64,000 bases of DNA from Cupriavidus pauculus (GTDB lineage: Bacteria > Pseudomonadota > Gammaproteobacteria > Burkholderiales > Burkholderiaceae), in the NCBI RefSeq assembly GCF_002858765.1, contig NZ_PJRP01000003.1:124001-188000 (forward strand), in the 5' to 3' direction. The position numbers were made by a program, and so were the translations under genes. This document shows, in pieces, positions 44,839-53,464 of the stretch (its first letter is position 1; every line of letters starts with the position of its first letter). The notes under the pieces are model-generated. The model saw only the letters and a program-made list of their open reading frames with translations, was not told the DNA's origin and searched no databases.

Positions 44839-45405
44839 ATGAGCCGCCTGCCCGACGATCCCACCACCGCCATTTCCGCCCGCGTGCGCATCGAGCGCGA
44901 ATCGCGCGGCTGGTCTCTGGCAGAACTGGCGGACCGCTCCGGGGTATCCAAGGCGATGATCAGCAAGATCGAACGTGGCGAGGCCAGCCCCACGGCCACC
45001 GTGCTGGGACGCCTGTCAGGTGCCTTCGGGCTGCAACTGTCGATGCTGCTGGCGCTGGCCGAGCAGGCTGGCGAACGCCTAAGCCGCGCCGCCGGGCAGC
45101 AGGTGTGGCAAGACCCGGAAACGGGCTACACCCGCCGCGCCGTGTCGCCGCGCAACGGCGGCATGCTGGAACTGGTGCAAGTCACGCTGCCCGGCCACGC
45201 GCGGGTGACGTATCCGTCGTCGGCCTTCACGTTCCAGCACCAGCAGATCTGGGTGCTCGATGGCACGCTGGTCTTCGAGGAAGGCGAACTGGCGCACACG
45301 CTGGCCGCTGGCGACTGCCTGCAGCTCGGGCCGCCGGCGCCCTGCACGTTCATCAATCCCGGCCCGGACGCCTGCGTCTACGTGGTGGCGCTGGTGCGCC
45401 GCTGA
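44839..45405 (+). CDS. XRE family regulator with cupin sensor domain
   Basis: A 188-residue regulator. The N-terminal HTH_3 domain covers about residues 12-68 (RGWSLAELADRSGVSKAMIS, KIERGEASPTATVLGRLSGA). A C-terminal cupin domain (about 105-185, FQHQQIWVLDGTLVFEEGEL) would bind a small ligand. Such proteins control uptake and catabolism of amines, amino acids and sulfonates. It is divergent from the monooxygenase operon, and a 14-bp palindrome lies between them. Its stop adjoins the stop of the convergent GntR gene with no spacer. Confidence 0.9.
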   Translation: MSRLPDDPTTAISARVRIERESRGWSLAELADRSGVSKAMISKIERGEASPTATVLGRLSGAFGLQLSMLLALAEQAGERLSRAAGQQVWQDPETGYTRRAVSPRNGGMLELVQVTLPGHARVTYPSSAFTFQHQQIWVLDGTLVFEEGELAHTLAAGDCLQLGPPAPCTFINPGPDACVYVVALVRR

Positions 45406-46191
45406 TCAGGGCTGGTCGGCGTCGATCCACACGCGTGTCGACGCCCCCGCGCGCGTCAGCCGCATCTGGTAGGTGTAACGCTCCGGATGGTAGAGCCCCA
45501 CCAGGAACTGCACCGGCCGCCCGTTCGCGTCGGAAGCCACGCGCGACACGCGCAGCAACGGCACGCCGGGCGCGATGCGGAAGATGCGTGCCACATCCAG
45601 ATCGGCCACGGCGGCGCCCAGCGTCTGTTCGGCCGATACCACCTCGATGCCATGCTGCTCCAGCGCCACCAGCATGGGCGTGTCCTGCAGCGTATGGCGG
45701 TCCAGCGCGGCCGCGAGGTCGTCGGGCACGAACACTTCGGTATAGGAGATCGGCTGCGCCTTGAACTTGCGCACCCGCACCACCTTGAGCACGGGCGCGC
45801 CCGGCGGCAGGGCCAGCGCGGCGCTGACGGCGGCGGGCGCCGCCATGCGTTTCCATTCCAGCACCTGCACGCGCGTGCGCATGCTGACGCTGACGATGTT
45901 GTCGAGCAGCCCGCCACGCACGGTCTGCACGGCGGCCTCGGGCTGTGGCACGTTGCGTGCGGTCGGCACCGTGCCCTTGCCGCGCAGCCGCATCACCAGC
46001 CCTTCTTCCTGCAACCGCGCCAGCGCCGACCGCACCGTCACGCGCGCCACGCCAAATTCCTCGGCCAACTGGCGTTCGCCGGGCAGCGGCAGGCCGGTTG
46101 CGTAGTGGCCGCCGCGAATGCGCTCGCGCAGGATCAGGCGAACCTGCTGGAAGCGCGGCAGGGAAGTCAGCGGAGCGTGGGCGTCGAGCAT
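45406..46191 (-). CDS. GntR family regulator (HutC/UTRA type)
   Basis: A 261-residue regulator with an N-terminal winged helix (residues 12-78, LPLPGERQLAEEFGVARVTV) and a UTRA ligand-binding domain (about 95-245, ISYTEVFVPDDLAAAL, FLVGLYHPERYTYQM). It lies directly downstream of, and on the same strand as, the aconitase-type/lyase operon, 160 bases after its last gene, and probably controls that operon. The gap contains a short direct repeat of GAATCCGGGGGC. Confidence 0.9.
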   Translation of the reverse strand: MLDAHAPLTSLPRFQQVRLILRERIRGGHYATGLPLPGERQLAEEFGVARVTVRSALARLQEEGLVMRLRGKGTVPTARNVPQPEAAVQTVRGGLLDNIVSVSMRTRVQVLEWKRMAAPAAVSAALALPPGAPVLKVVRVRKFKAQPISYTEVFVPDDLAAALDRHTLQDTPMLVALEQHGIEVVSAEQTLGAAVADLDVARIFRIAPGVPLLRVSRVASDANGRPVQFLVGLYHPERYTYQMRLTRAGASTRVWIDADQP

Positions 46192-46351
46192 CGGGCGGGA
46201 CGGCAGACAGGCGGTGCGGGCCGGAAAGTGTGGACCGAGGATATGTGGGCCAGGGATGTCCGAGCCAGGGAATCCGGGGGCAACGAATCCGGGGGCGATA
46301 CCGCCACGGTACGCGTGCCGGCCCGGTCAGGCAAGCACGCGTCGCATCGGG

Positions 46352-47218
46352 TTACTCGTACTGCTTGCCCAGCGCCAACATCTCCGGCGTGCCGATGACG
46401 CCGTTGAGCGCCTGGAACGACAGCATCTTGTCCAGGTACGGCGTGGTAGTGCCGTTGGCGTGCAGGCTGGCCAGGTAGTCGCGCAGCGCAAAGCTCAGCG
46501 CGCGCACGGTGCCGCCCGGGAAGATCACGATGCGGAAACCGATGTCCTCCAGTTCGGCGGCCGGCAGCACGGGCGTCTTGCCGCCCTCCACCATGTTGGC
46601 CAGCAGCGGCGCACGGCGACCCAGGCGGCCGATGGCTGCCGTCATGTCCTCGCGGCTGCGTAGCGCTTCCACGAACAGCACATCGGCACCGGCCTCGGCA
46701 TACTGCTCGGCGCGCGCCAGTGCCGCTTCCATGCCCTCCACGGCCACGGCGTCGGTGCGCGCGATGATCAGCGTGCTGTCGTCGCGGCGCGCGTCGCAGG
46801 CGGCGCGGATCTTGCCGGCCATCTCGGCGGCGCTGATCACGGTCTTGCCGTCCAGATGACCGCAGCGCTTGGGCATCGACTGGTCTTCGAGCTGAATGGC
46901 CGTGGCGCCGGCACGCTCCAGCACGCGCACGGTCTGCATCACGTTCAGCGCGTTGCCAAAGCCGGTGTCGGCATCAACGATCAGCGGCAGCGTGGGGCAG
47001 CGCTCGCGGATATTGCGCGTCACCGATGCCACGTCTTCCAGCGACAGGAAGCCGATATCGGGCCGGCCCAGCCGTGTGTAGGCGATGCTGGCGCCGGACA
47101 GGTAGGCGGCCTGGAAGCCGGCCTGTTCGACCAGCAGGGCCGAAAACGCGTCGTACACTCCCGGTGCGGTCACGATGCCGGTGCCTTGCAGGCGTTGCTT
47201 CAGCGTCATTGCAGTCAT
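46352..47218 (-). CDS. PEP mutase/isocitrate lyase family lyase, 2,3-dimethylmalate lyase-like
   Basis: A 288-residue TIM-barrel enzyme. GVYDAFSALLVEQAGFQAAY, the metal site DADTGFGNALNV and EDQSMPKRCGHLDGK, with the catalytic Cys in KRCGH, mark the lyase branch of the family (methylisocitrate, 2,3-dimethylmalate, oxaloacetate). It starts inside the stop of the small hydratase subunit (ATGA overlap). Next to an aconitase-type hydratase pair this suggests hydration of a maleate-like acid followed by cleavage to pyruvate plus a second acid, as in 2,3-dimethylmalate metabolism. The precise acid is not known. Confidence 0.87.
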   Translation of the reverse strand: MTAMTLKQRLQGTGIVTAPGVYDAFSALLVEQAGFQAAYLSGASIAYTRLGRPDIGFLSLEDVASVTRNIRERCPTLPLIVDADTGFGNALNVMQTVRVLERAGATAIQLEDQSMPKRCGHLDGKTVISAAEMAGKIRAACDARRDDSTLIIARTDAVAVEGMEAALARAEQYAEAGADVLFVEALRSREDMTAAIGRLGRRAPLLANMVEGGKTPVLPAAELEDIGFRIVIFPGGTVRALSFALRDYLASLHANGTTTPYLDKMLSFQALNGVIGTPEMLALGKQYE

Positions 47219-47733
47219 TGCACTTCCTCGTTGACGGAAAGTTGGCCCGACGCGATGCGGCGCGCCAGGTGCGGCACCAGTCCGCCGTCGCGGATCATGG
47301 CCACCAGATGCGGGGGCACCGGCTCGCATTGCAGCGTCGGGGCATTCTCGATATGGACCTGGGCGCTGTCAATCTCGCAGCCCACGCGCTGGCCGGGCGT
47401 CACCGCCGGCAGCGCCGGGCAGGTCAGCAGCGGCAGCCCGAGGTTGAAGCCATTGCGATAGAACAGCCCGGCGAACGACGGCGCGACGACCGCCACCACG
47501 CCCAGGTGGCGCAATACCTCCACCGCCTGTTCGCGCGACGACCCCGCGCCAAAATTGCGTCCGCCGAAGACGATGTCGCCGGGGCGCACCTGCGCCGCGA
47601 ACGACGCGTCCACAGCTTCCATGCAGTGGCGCGCGATCTCTTCGATGCCGAACTTCATGTAGGCGCCCGGCGCCAGCAGATCGGTATTGATATCGTCACC
47701 GAACACCCAGGCCCGGCCGGAAAAACGACTCAT
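47215..47733 (-). CDS. Aconitase-type hydratase small subunit (LeuD/DmdB-like)
   Basis: A 172-residue swivel domain. WVFGDDINTDLLAPGAYM and the substrate-loop GGRNFGAGSSREQAVEVL are the LeuD hallmarks. It forms a two-subunit hydratase with the large subunit encoded upstream, which it overlaps by 4 bases. Because no leuA or leuB is near and a PEP-mutase-family lyase follows, I read it as a catabolic paralogue rather than the leucine enzyme. Size is that of archaeal-type LeuD and DmdB. Confidence 0.88.
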   Translation of the reverse strand: MSRFSGRAWVFGDDINTDLLAPGAYMKFGIEEIARHCMEAVDASFAAQVRPGDIVFGGRNFGAGSSREQAVEVLRHLGVVAVVAPSFAGLFYRNGFNLGLPLLTCPALPAVTPGQRVGCEIDSAQVHIENAPTLQCEPVPPHLVAMIRDGGLVPHLARRIASGQLSVNEEVQ

Positions 47734-49004
47734 GCCAGCACCTCCCGTGGATCGGCAATACGGCCGGCAATGGCCGAAGCGGCCACCGTGTACGGCGAGC
47801 CGAGATACACCTGCGACGATGCCGCGCCCATGCGCCCCTTGAAATTGCGGGCCGTGGCGCTGATCACCACGCTGTCTTCGCCAAAACGATGCTCGCCGTA
47901 GCCCGCGCATGCGCCGCAGGCGTTGGGCAGCAGTTCGGCGCCGGCGTCGGTCAACGCGGCCAGCGTGCCCTCCTGCGCGGCGCGCTGCTGGTCGGCGGCA
48001 CTGGCCGGCGCCACCAGCAGGCGCGTGCCGCTTGCCACGCGCTTGCCGCGCAGCACCTGTGCCGCCATGCGCAGGTCATCCAGCTTGGCGCCGGTGCAGG
48101 CGCCGATATACGCAATGTCGATGCCGACGTTGCCGAACACGTCCACATCATCGGCATTGGCCGGCGTATGCGGACGCGACACCTGCGGCGCCAGCGTTGT
48201 CGCGTCGAAGTCATGCACGGCCAGGCAGGCCGCGTCGGCGTCTGACTGCCAGCTGTCGATATCGATGGCATCGGCCGGCGCGCCGGCGGCCAGCAGCCAA
48301 TCGCGCGTGGTCGCGTCGGGGGCGATGAGTCCCACCTGCCCGCCCAGTTCGGCGGTCATGTTGGCCAGCGTCATGCGCTCCTGCATCGACAGCGCCGACA
48401 CGGCGTCGCCGGTGTATTCCACGGCCTGGTACTGGCCGCCGTCCATGCCGAAGCGCGTGCACATGCGCAGCATCATGTCCTTGGCCGAGACGCCGGCACC
48501 CAGGCGGCCATGCCAGCGCATGCGGATGGTCTGCGGCACGCGCACCCAGATCTCGCCCGTCACCAGCACGCCCAGCATTTCGGTGGCGCCGATGCCGAAC
48601 ATGTAGGCACCGAACGCCCCGCCGGTGGACGAATGGCTGTCGCCGCCCACCGCGAACATGCCGGGCCGCAGATAGCCCTTCTGAGGCACCACCACGTGGC
48701 AGATGCCTTCCATGTCGTGGAAGCGCACCACGCCTTCGTCGCGCGCCCAGTCACGCGCGATCTGCACGATCCTGCGGCTGTCGGCGTCATGCGCGGGCAC
48801 GTAGTGGTCGGTTACCAGCACCACCTTGTCCGGATTCCACACCTTCGCGCCAAGTTTTTCGAGCATCGGCTTCACGCGACGCGGACCGCTGGAGTCGTGC
48901 ATCATCGCCAGATCCACGCGACACGTGACAATCTCGCCGGGCGCCACGTCGGCCCGGCCCGCAGCCCTGGCCAACAGCTTCTGCGCCAATGTCTGGCCCA
49001 TCAT
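47730..49004 (-). CDS. Aconitase-type hydratase large subunit (LeuC/DmdA-like)
   Basis: A 424-residue [4Fe-4S] hydrolyase subunit. Cluster ligands are Cys303 in IGACTGAK and Cys363 and Cys366 in NACGACAGYG. VVPQKGYLRPGMFAVGGDSH and TGGAFGAYMFGIGATEM complete the aconitase fold. It is in the short LeuC class (about 420 residues) used by DmdA and homoaconitase-like enzymes. AGGA lies 7 bases before the ATG at 49004. It follows the Bug receptor by 9 bases, so the acid captured outside is probably the one hydrated here. Confidence 0.9.
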   Translation of the reverse strand: MMGQTLAQKLLARAAGRADVAPGEIVTCRVDLAMMHDSSGPRRVKPMLEKLGAKVWNPDKVVLVTDHYVPAHDADSRRIVQIARDWARDEGVVRFHDMEGICHVVVPQKGYLRPGMFAVGGDSHSSTGGAFGAYMFGIGATEMLGVLVTGEIWVRVPQTIRMRWHGRLGAGVSAKDMMLRMCTRFGMDGGQYQAVEYTGDAVSALSMQERMTLANMTAELGGQVGLIAPDATTRDWLLAAGAPADAIDIDSWQSDADAACLAVHDFDATTLAPQVSRPHTPANADDVDVFGNVGIDIAYIGACTGAKLDDLRMAAQVLRGKRVASGTRLLVAPASAADQQRAAQEGTLAALTDAGAELLPNACGACAGYGEHRFGEDSVVISATARNFKGRMGAASSQVYLGSPYTVAASAIAGRIADPREVLA

Positions 49005-49013
49005 TGCTATTCC

Positions 49014-49988
49014 TTACTCCACTTTGGTACCGGACGCCTGGATCACCTTGGCCCAGTGCTGGATATCGCTGCGCACGAACGCGCCGAACGCCTGCGGAGT
49101 CATGCTGACGGCCGTGGCCGCCTCCGTGTCCATGCGCTTCTTGTAAGCCGGGTCTTCGACGGCCACCTTCACCGCGCGATAGAGCTGGTCCGTCACGGAC
49201 GGCGGCAGTTTGGCCGGCCCGAACAGGCCGAACCACGCCGACGACTCGAAGCCCTTCACCGTCTGGCCGATCGGCGGCACGCCCGGGAATTGCGGCAGCG
49301 CGTCCTTGCTGCTGACGCCCAGGAACTTCAGCGTGCCCGACTTCAGGTGCGGCAGCACGTTCACGGTGCTGGCGAACATCAGGTCCACGGTGTTGTTGCC
49401 GAGCACGTCGGTCAGCGCCGGGTTGGTGCCCTTGTACGGGATGTTCACGATGTCGGTGCCGGTGGCCAGCTTGAACTGCTCGCTGGCCAGGTGCAGCGAC
49501 GAACCCTGCGCGCCGATCGCGAACGTGAGCTTGCCCGGGTTCTTCTTCGCGTAGTCGATCAGGCCGGCCGTGTTGTCGAACGGCACGCCCTTGCGGGCCA
49601 CCAGCACGCTGGGCACGCGCGCCACCATCGTGATCGGCGTGAAATCCTTGACCGGATCGAACGGCAGGTTCTTGTAGAGCGACGCGTTGATGGTATGGCC
49701 GGTAAAGCTCATCAGCAGCGTGCTGCCGTCCGGCGTGGCGCGGGCCACGTACTGCGCGGCAATATTGCCGCCGGCGCCGGGCCGGTTGTCCACCACCACC
49801 GTACGGTGCAGCGTGTCGCCCAGCGAGCGGGCAATCAGGCGCGCCAGTGCGTCGGTGGTGCCGCCGGCCGGGCTGCCCACCACGATCGTGATCGGCTTGT
49901 CCTGCGCCATCGCGCGCTGGACCGGGGCCAGTGTTGCAAACATGGCCAGCGTCGCGCCGGCCAGGAGCTTTCTTCGACTGATCAACAT
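49014..49988 (-). CDS. Bug/TctC-type receptor
   Basis: A 324-residue periplasmic binding protein; the signal peptide ISRRKLLAGATLAMFATLAP contains a twin-arginine-like start, with cleavage after AMA. The Bug fold shows in VVGSPAGGTTDALARLIAR, DNRPGAGGNIAAQYVAR and NIPYKGTNPALTDVLGN. It is the first gene of the hydratase-lyase operon and likely binds an unsaturated dicarboxylate. An inverted-repeat cluster 76-102 bases upstream may be the operator. Confidence 0.92.
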   Translation of the reverse strand: MLISRRKLLAGATLAMFATLAPVQRAMAQDKPITIVVGSPAGGTTDALARLIARSLGDTLHRTVVVDNRPGAGGNIAAQYVARATPDGSTLLMSFTGHTINASLYKNLPFDPVKDFTPITMVARVPSVLVARKGVPFDNTAGLIDYAKKNPGKLTFAIGAQGSSLHLASEQFKLATGTDIVNIPYKGTNPALTDVLGNNTVDLMFASTVNVLPHLKSGTLKFLGVSSKDALPQFPGVPPIGQTVKGFESSAWFGLFGPAKLPPSVTDQLYRAVKVAVEDPAYKKRMDTEAATAVSMTPQAFGAFVRSDIQHWAKVIQASGTKVE

Positions 49989-50063
49989 CTATGTCTCCGC
50001 CTCTGTGTACTTCCCGTGGGGTTCAGGCGGACTCTATGCCCCATGGCCGGGTCACTCAATGGA

Positions 50064-50090
50064 ACCAGCTGGTCCTATCCACCGGACCAG
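50064..50090. promoter_or_regulatory. Inverted-repeat cluster upstream of the hydratase-lyase operon
   Basis: ACCAGCTGGT (50064-50073) is a perfect palindrome, and its right half CTGGTCC (50069-50075) pairs again with GGACCAG (50084-50090). The repeated half-site G-ACCAG resembles operators of GntR-type regulators, and a GntR gene lies at the other end of this operon. Binding is an inference. Confidence 0.5.
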
Positions 50091-50215
50091 TCAGCACGAT
50101 GGATGTGCAGACATTATCGGCCCCGCATGGCTGGCTTCCAGGCGCATGCCGTGCCGGCGCAGTCCGAAAGCGCGCCATGGTACACAGACATGGCATAAGG
50201 CAATGCAATGAAACG

Positions 50216-50239
50216 AAAAGGCGCCGTACGCACGGCGCC
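50216..50239 (-). terminator. Probable terminator of the MFS gene at 50269-51606
   Basis: On the minus strand GGCGCCGT GCGT ACGGCGCC is followed by four T's. It starts 30 bases after the MFS stop codon. The T-run is short, so efficiency may be moderate. Confidence 0.65.
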
Positions 50240-50268
50240 CAGACCTGACAGAGACGGTGCTGAAAGGG

Positions 50269-51606
50269 TCAGCTGGCGCTGGAGGGCCGGCTGGCGATGC
50301 GCGGCTGGGGCCGCGCGGTGCCGGCCAGGGCCATCCCCACGAGGGCCAGCGCTGCGGTCAGTGCCACGATGGCCACCCAGCCGCCGTGCTGCCACACCCA
50401 GCCGCCAATCGATCCGGTCACGCTGGAACCCATGTAGTAGAACAGCAGATAGAGCGACGCCGCGTGCCCTTTCGCGGCGCCGGCGGCCGGCCCCACCGAG
50501 GCGCTGGTCACGGAGTGCCCCACGAAGAAGCCCGTCGTCACCAGCGCGATCCCGGCGAAGATCGCCGCCAGCGGTCCGGCCAGCGTCAGCAGCACACCCG
50601 GCAACATCAGTGCGAACCCGGCCATATGCATGCGCCGGCGGCCAAAGCGCGCGGTCAACGGCCCCACCACTGACGACGACACGATGCCAAAGCCGAATGC
50701 CAGGAACAGCAGGCTGATCTGCGTCTGGCTCAGCCCGTACGGGGCGGCAGACAGGCGGAACGTGGCGTAGTTGAACAGCGTGACAAAGATGCTGGTCAGC
50801 ACGAAACCCACCGCGTACAGGCGCAGCAGCGCGCGATTGCGCAGATGGCCGCCCCAGGCACGCAGGTGGAATCCGATATCGAGCCCCGGACGCGGCACGA
50901 AGTTGCGCGAGCGCGGCAGCAAACGGACAAAGCACACGGCCGACACCAGGCACAGCACGCCCAGGAACCCCATCGCCACGCGCCAAGACGTGAACTCAGT
51001 CACGAGACCCATGCCGACGCGCCCCATCATGCCGCCGAAGGCCGTGCCGCCGATATAGAGCCCCATGGCGCGGCCCAGTTGGGATGGCTCGATTTCCTCG
51101 GCCAGCCAGGCCATGGCCACGGCGGGCACACCGCCCAGCACCAGCCCTTCCAGGGCCCGCGCCGCCAGCAGGCCATGCCAGCTTGGCACCGCCGCGGCCA
51201 CGAGATTGCAGAGGGCCGCCAGTCCCAGCGAGGCGAACATGACACCACGTCGCCCCAGCGCCTGAGAAAACGCGCCAGCCATCGTGATGGCAATGGCCAG
51301 CAGCCCCGTGGTCAGCGACAGCGCCAGCGAGCTTTGCGCCGGGCTGATGCCGAAACTGTCCGCGAACGCGGGCAGCAGCGGCTGCACGCAGTAGATCAGC
51401 GAGAAGCTGGCAAACCCCAGCAGAAACAGCGCCAAACACGCACGCCGATAGGCTGGCGTGCCACTGCGCACCCATTCCGGCGAACGCGCCGGGGAAGCTG
51501 CGCTCAGGCCGACCGTCGAGGATGGCTGCGAGTGGCGGGCGGGGGGTGTGGGATGAGCGGGGTGGGCAGGTTCGGCGGTGGGGGTGGAGACAGACATGAT
51601 CGACAT
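50269..51606 (-). CDS. MFS transporter, YnfM-like
   Basis: A 445-residue inner-membrane transporter. About 50 variable, Pro/Ser-rich N-terminal residues precede 12 transmembrane segments (ALFLLGFASFSLIYCVQPLL, SLSLTTGLLAIAITMAGAFS, GLVLGGVPAVAMAWLAEEI), the pattern of the YnfM/arabinose-efflux-like group. It is divergent from a LysR gene with 87 bases between, so it is probably controlled by it. No strong ribosome site marks 51606 or the next ATG at 51597. Substrate unknown. Confidence 0.87.
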   Translation of the reverse strand: MSIMSVSTPTAEPAHPAHPTPPARHSQPSSTVGLSAASPARSPEWVRSGTPAYRRACLALFLLGFASFSLIYCVQPLLPAFADSFGISPAQSSLALSLTTGLLAIAITMAGAFSQALGRRGVMFASLGLAALCNLVAAAVPSWHGLLAARALEGLVLGGVPAVAMAWLAEEIEPSQLGRAMGLYIGGTAFGGMMGRVGMGLVTEFTSWRVAMGFLGVLCLVSAVCFVRLLPRSRNFVPRPGLDIGFHLRAWGGHLRNRALLRLYAVGFVLTSIFVTLFNYATFRLSAAPYGLSQTQISLLFLAFGFGIVSSSVVGPLTARFGRRRMHMAGFALMLPGVLLTLAGPLAAIFAGIALVTTGFFVGHSVTSASVGPAAGAAKGHAASLYLLFYYMGSSVTGSIGGWVWQHGGWVAIVALTAALALVGMALAGTARPQPRIASRPSSAS

Positions 51607-51693
51607 CGGGTAAGCACGGCTCGAATCTACCGCCCGGGATGGAATTCGTCCAATATATGGCGTAGACCACGTTGATACCTTTTACAAATACCC

Positions 51694-52593
51694 ATGGAAC
51701 TCCGCCATATCCGTTACTTCCTGGCAGTGGCCGAGGAACGCAACTTCACGCGCGCGGCCGCGCGCCTGGGCATTGGCCAGCCCCCGCTGAGCCTGCAGAT
51801 CCGCGATCTGGAAAAGGAAATCGGCGCACCGCTGTTTCATCGCGTGCCGCATGGCGCCGAACTGACCGAGGCCGGGCAGGCCTTCCTGGAGGCCGTGGCG
51901 CCGCTGGTGGAACGCGCCGACCAGGCCATCCGCGCGGCGCGGCGCGCCGGCGGCGGTGAAACGGGCCGGCTCAGCGTGGGCTTTACGGGCACGGCAGCCA
52001 TCAATCCGATCGTGGCGGCCAGCATCCGGGCGTTCCGGAATCGTTATCCCGATGCGGAGCTGGCGCTGCAGGAGGCCAATTCGATCGCCCTGGTGGACGC
52101 CGTGCTGCAGAAGCGGCTCGACATGGCCATCATCCGGCCATCGGACCCCAAGCCCGACGAGATCGAGGTCATCACGCTGGAAAGCGAGGCGCTGGTGGCT
52201 GCCCTGCCGTCGGCCCACCCGGCGGCTCGCGGACGCGGCGGGCTGGACCTGCTGACGCTCCGCGACGAGCCCTTCATCCTGACGCCCCGCACCCTGGGCA
52301 TTGGCCTGCACGACGCCGTGCTGCGCGCGTGCCGGGCCGCCGGTTTCGAGCCAAGGCTGGGCCAGCCGGCGCCGCAAATCGCGTCGATCCTGGCGCTGGT
52401 GTCGGGCGAACTGGGCGTGTCGCTGGTGCCGGCCTGCACCCAGCAGTTCACCGCCAGGGGCGTCACCTACCGCACGCTGCGCGCCCCGGCCCCGCGCATC
52501 GACCTGGCGCTGGCGTGGCGGCGTGACCGGCCGTCGCGGCTGGTCACCAACTTCGTGGCGCTGGCGCGCGACGCGGCACGCCCGGCGGAATAG
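51694..52593 (+). CDS. LysR family transcriptional regulator
   Basis: A 299-residue LysR protein of the BenM/CatM-like branch: MELRHIRYFLAVAEERNFTR opens the helix-turn-helix, followed by RLGIGQPPLSLQIRDLEKEI. The effector domain runs from about residue 90 to the end. It is divergent from the YnfM-like exporter and followed by an SDR gene in the same direction. The gap to the exporter holds CCAATATATGG, a near-palindrome overlapping a possible -10. Confidence 0.9.
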   Translation: MELRHIRYFLAVAEERNFTRAAARLGIGQPPLSLQIRDLEKEIGAPLFHRVPHGAELTEAGQAFLEAVAPLVERADQAIRAARRAGGGETGRLSVGFTGTAAINPIVAASIRAFRNRYPDAELALQEANSIALVDAVLQKRLDMAIIRPSDPKPDEIEVITLESEALVAALPSAHPAARGRGGLDLLTLRDEPFILTPRTLGIGLHDAVLRACRAAGFEPRLGQPAPQIASILALVSGELGVSLVPACTQQFTARGVTYRTLRAPAPRIDLALAWRRDRPSRLVTNFVALARDAARPAE

Positions 52594-52671
52594 CGCCGAC
52601 CGGCGTACGATGCTGCATCTTCGACGTCACGCAGGCGGCGCGTCCGCCGGCCCTCCACGGAGCACGCATTC

Positions 52672-53442
52672 ATGGATCTGCATCTGCAAGGCAAGTCGGT
52701 ATTCATCACGGGTGGCACGCGCGGCATCGGCCTGGCCTGTGCCAGGACCTTCGCGGCCGAAGGGGCCAGCGTCACCATTGCCGGCACCACGGCAGAATCG
52801 GCCGAGCGCGCGCAACGCACGCTGAAAGACCAGCACGGCATCGATGTCGAGACCTTCGTGGGTGATCTCTCGCAGGCCGATGTCCGCGAGCGGCTGGCCC
52901 CGGCATTCGACCTGATCGACATCCTCGTCAACAACGCCGGCGCGATTCCGGGCGGAGGCCTGACCGCCATGAGCGAACAGCAATGGCGCCAGGCGTGGGA
53001 CCTGAAGGTGTTCGGCTACATCGACCTGTCGCGGATGGCCTTGCCGCGCATGATGGCGCGCGGCGCCGGCGTGATCGTCAACGTGATCGGCATCGCCGCC
53101 GAGATGCCCCGCTACGACTATCTCTGCGGTGCGGCCGGCAATGCCGCGCTATCGACCTTCACGCGCGCCGTGGGCGCACATGCCACGTCGCGCGGCGTGC
53201 GCGTGGTGGGCGTCAATCCCGGGCCCACCGAGACCGACCGGCTGGTCACGCTCTACAAGGCCCGCGCCAGGCAGAAGTTCAACGACGAATCGCGCTGGCA
53301 GGAAATGCTGGAGCACCTGCCCTTCGGCCGCGCCGCCCATGCCGACGAGATGGCCGACCTGGTCGTGTATCTGGCGTCGGCGCGCGCGTCGTACCTGAGC
53401 GGCGTGGTCGTGGATGCCGACGGCGGCGCGCGTTTCGCGTGA
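52672..53442 (+). CDS. SDR family oxidoreductase without the canonical YxxxK
   Basis: A 256-residue short-chain dehydrogenase fold. The cofactor motif TGGTRGIGLACARTF and the NNAG motif are intact, and the C-terminus ends VVVDADGGARFA. At the catalytic position the sequence is YDYLCGAAGNAALSTF instead of Y-x3-K, so the catalytic lysine is missing or displaced to Asn. A group of SDR-like proteins with a similar GxxGN segment exists, so this is probably a divergent subfamily rather than decay. It follows the LysR gene by 78 bases and converges on a Bug receptor gene. Function unknown. Confidence 0.82.
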   Translation: MDLHLQGKSVFITGGTRGIGLACARTFAAEGASVTIAGTTAESAERAQRTLKDQHGIDVETFVGDLSQADVRERLAPAFDLIDILVNNAGAIPGGGLTAMSEQQWRQAWDLKVFGYIDLSRMALPRMMARGAGVIVNVIGIAAEMPRYDYLCGAAGNAALSTFTRAVGAHATSRGVRVVGVNPGPTETDRLVTLYKARARQKFNDESRWQEMLEHLPFGRAAHADEMADLVVYLASARASYLSGVVVDADGGARFA

Positions 53443-53464
53443 CGATGGCCCGGGGCGCCGCCCC

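Noticed and set aside
47215..49004. Reading the aconitase-type pair as the leucine enzymes leuC and leuD
   Set aside because: No leuA or leuB nearby; the pair is coupled to a Bug receptor and a PEP-mutase-family lyase, so a catabolic hydratase is more likely.
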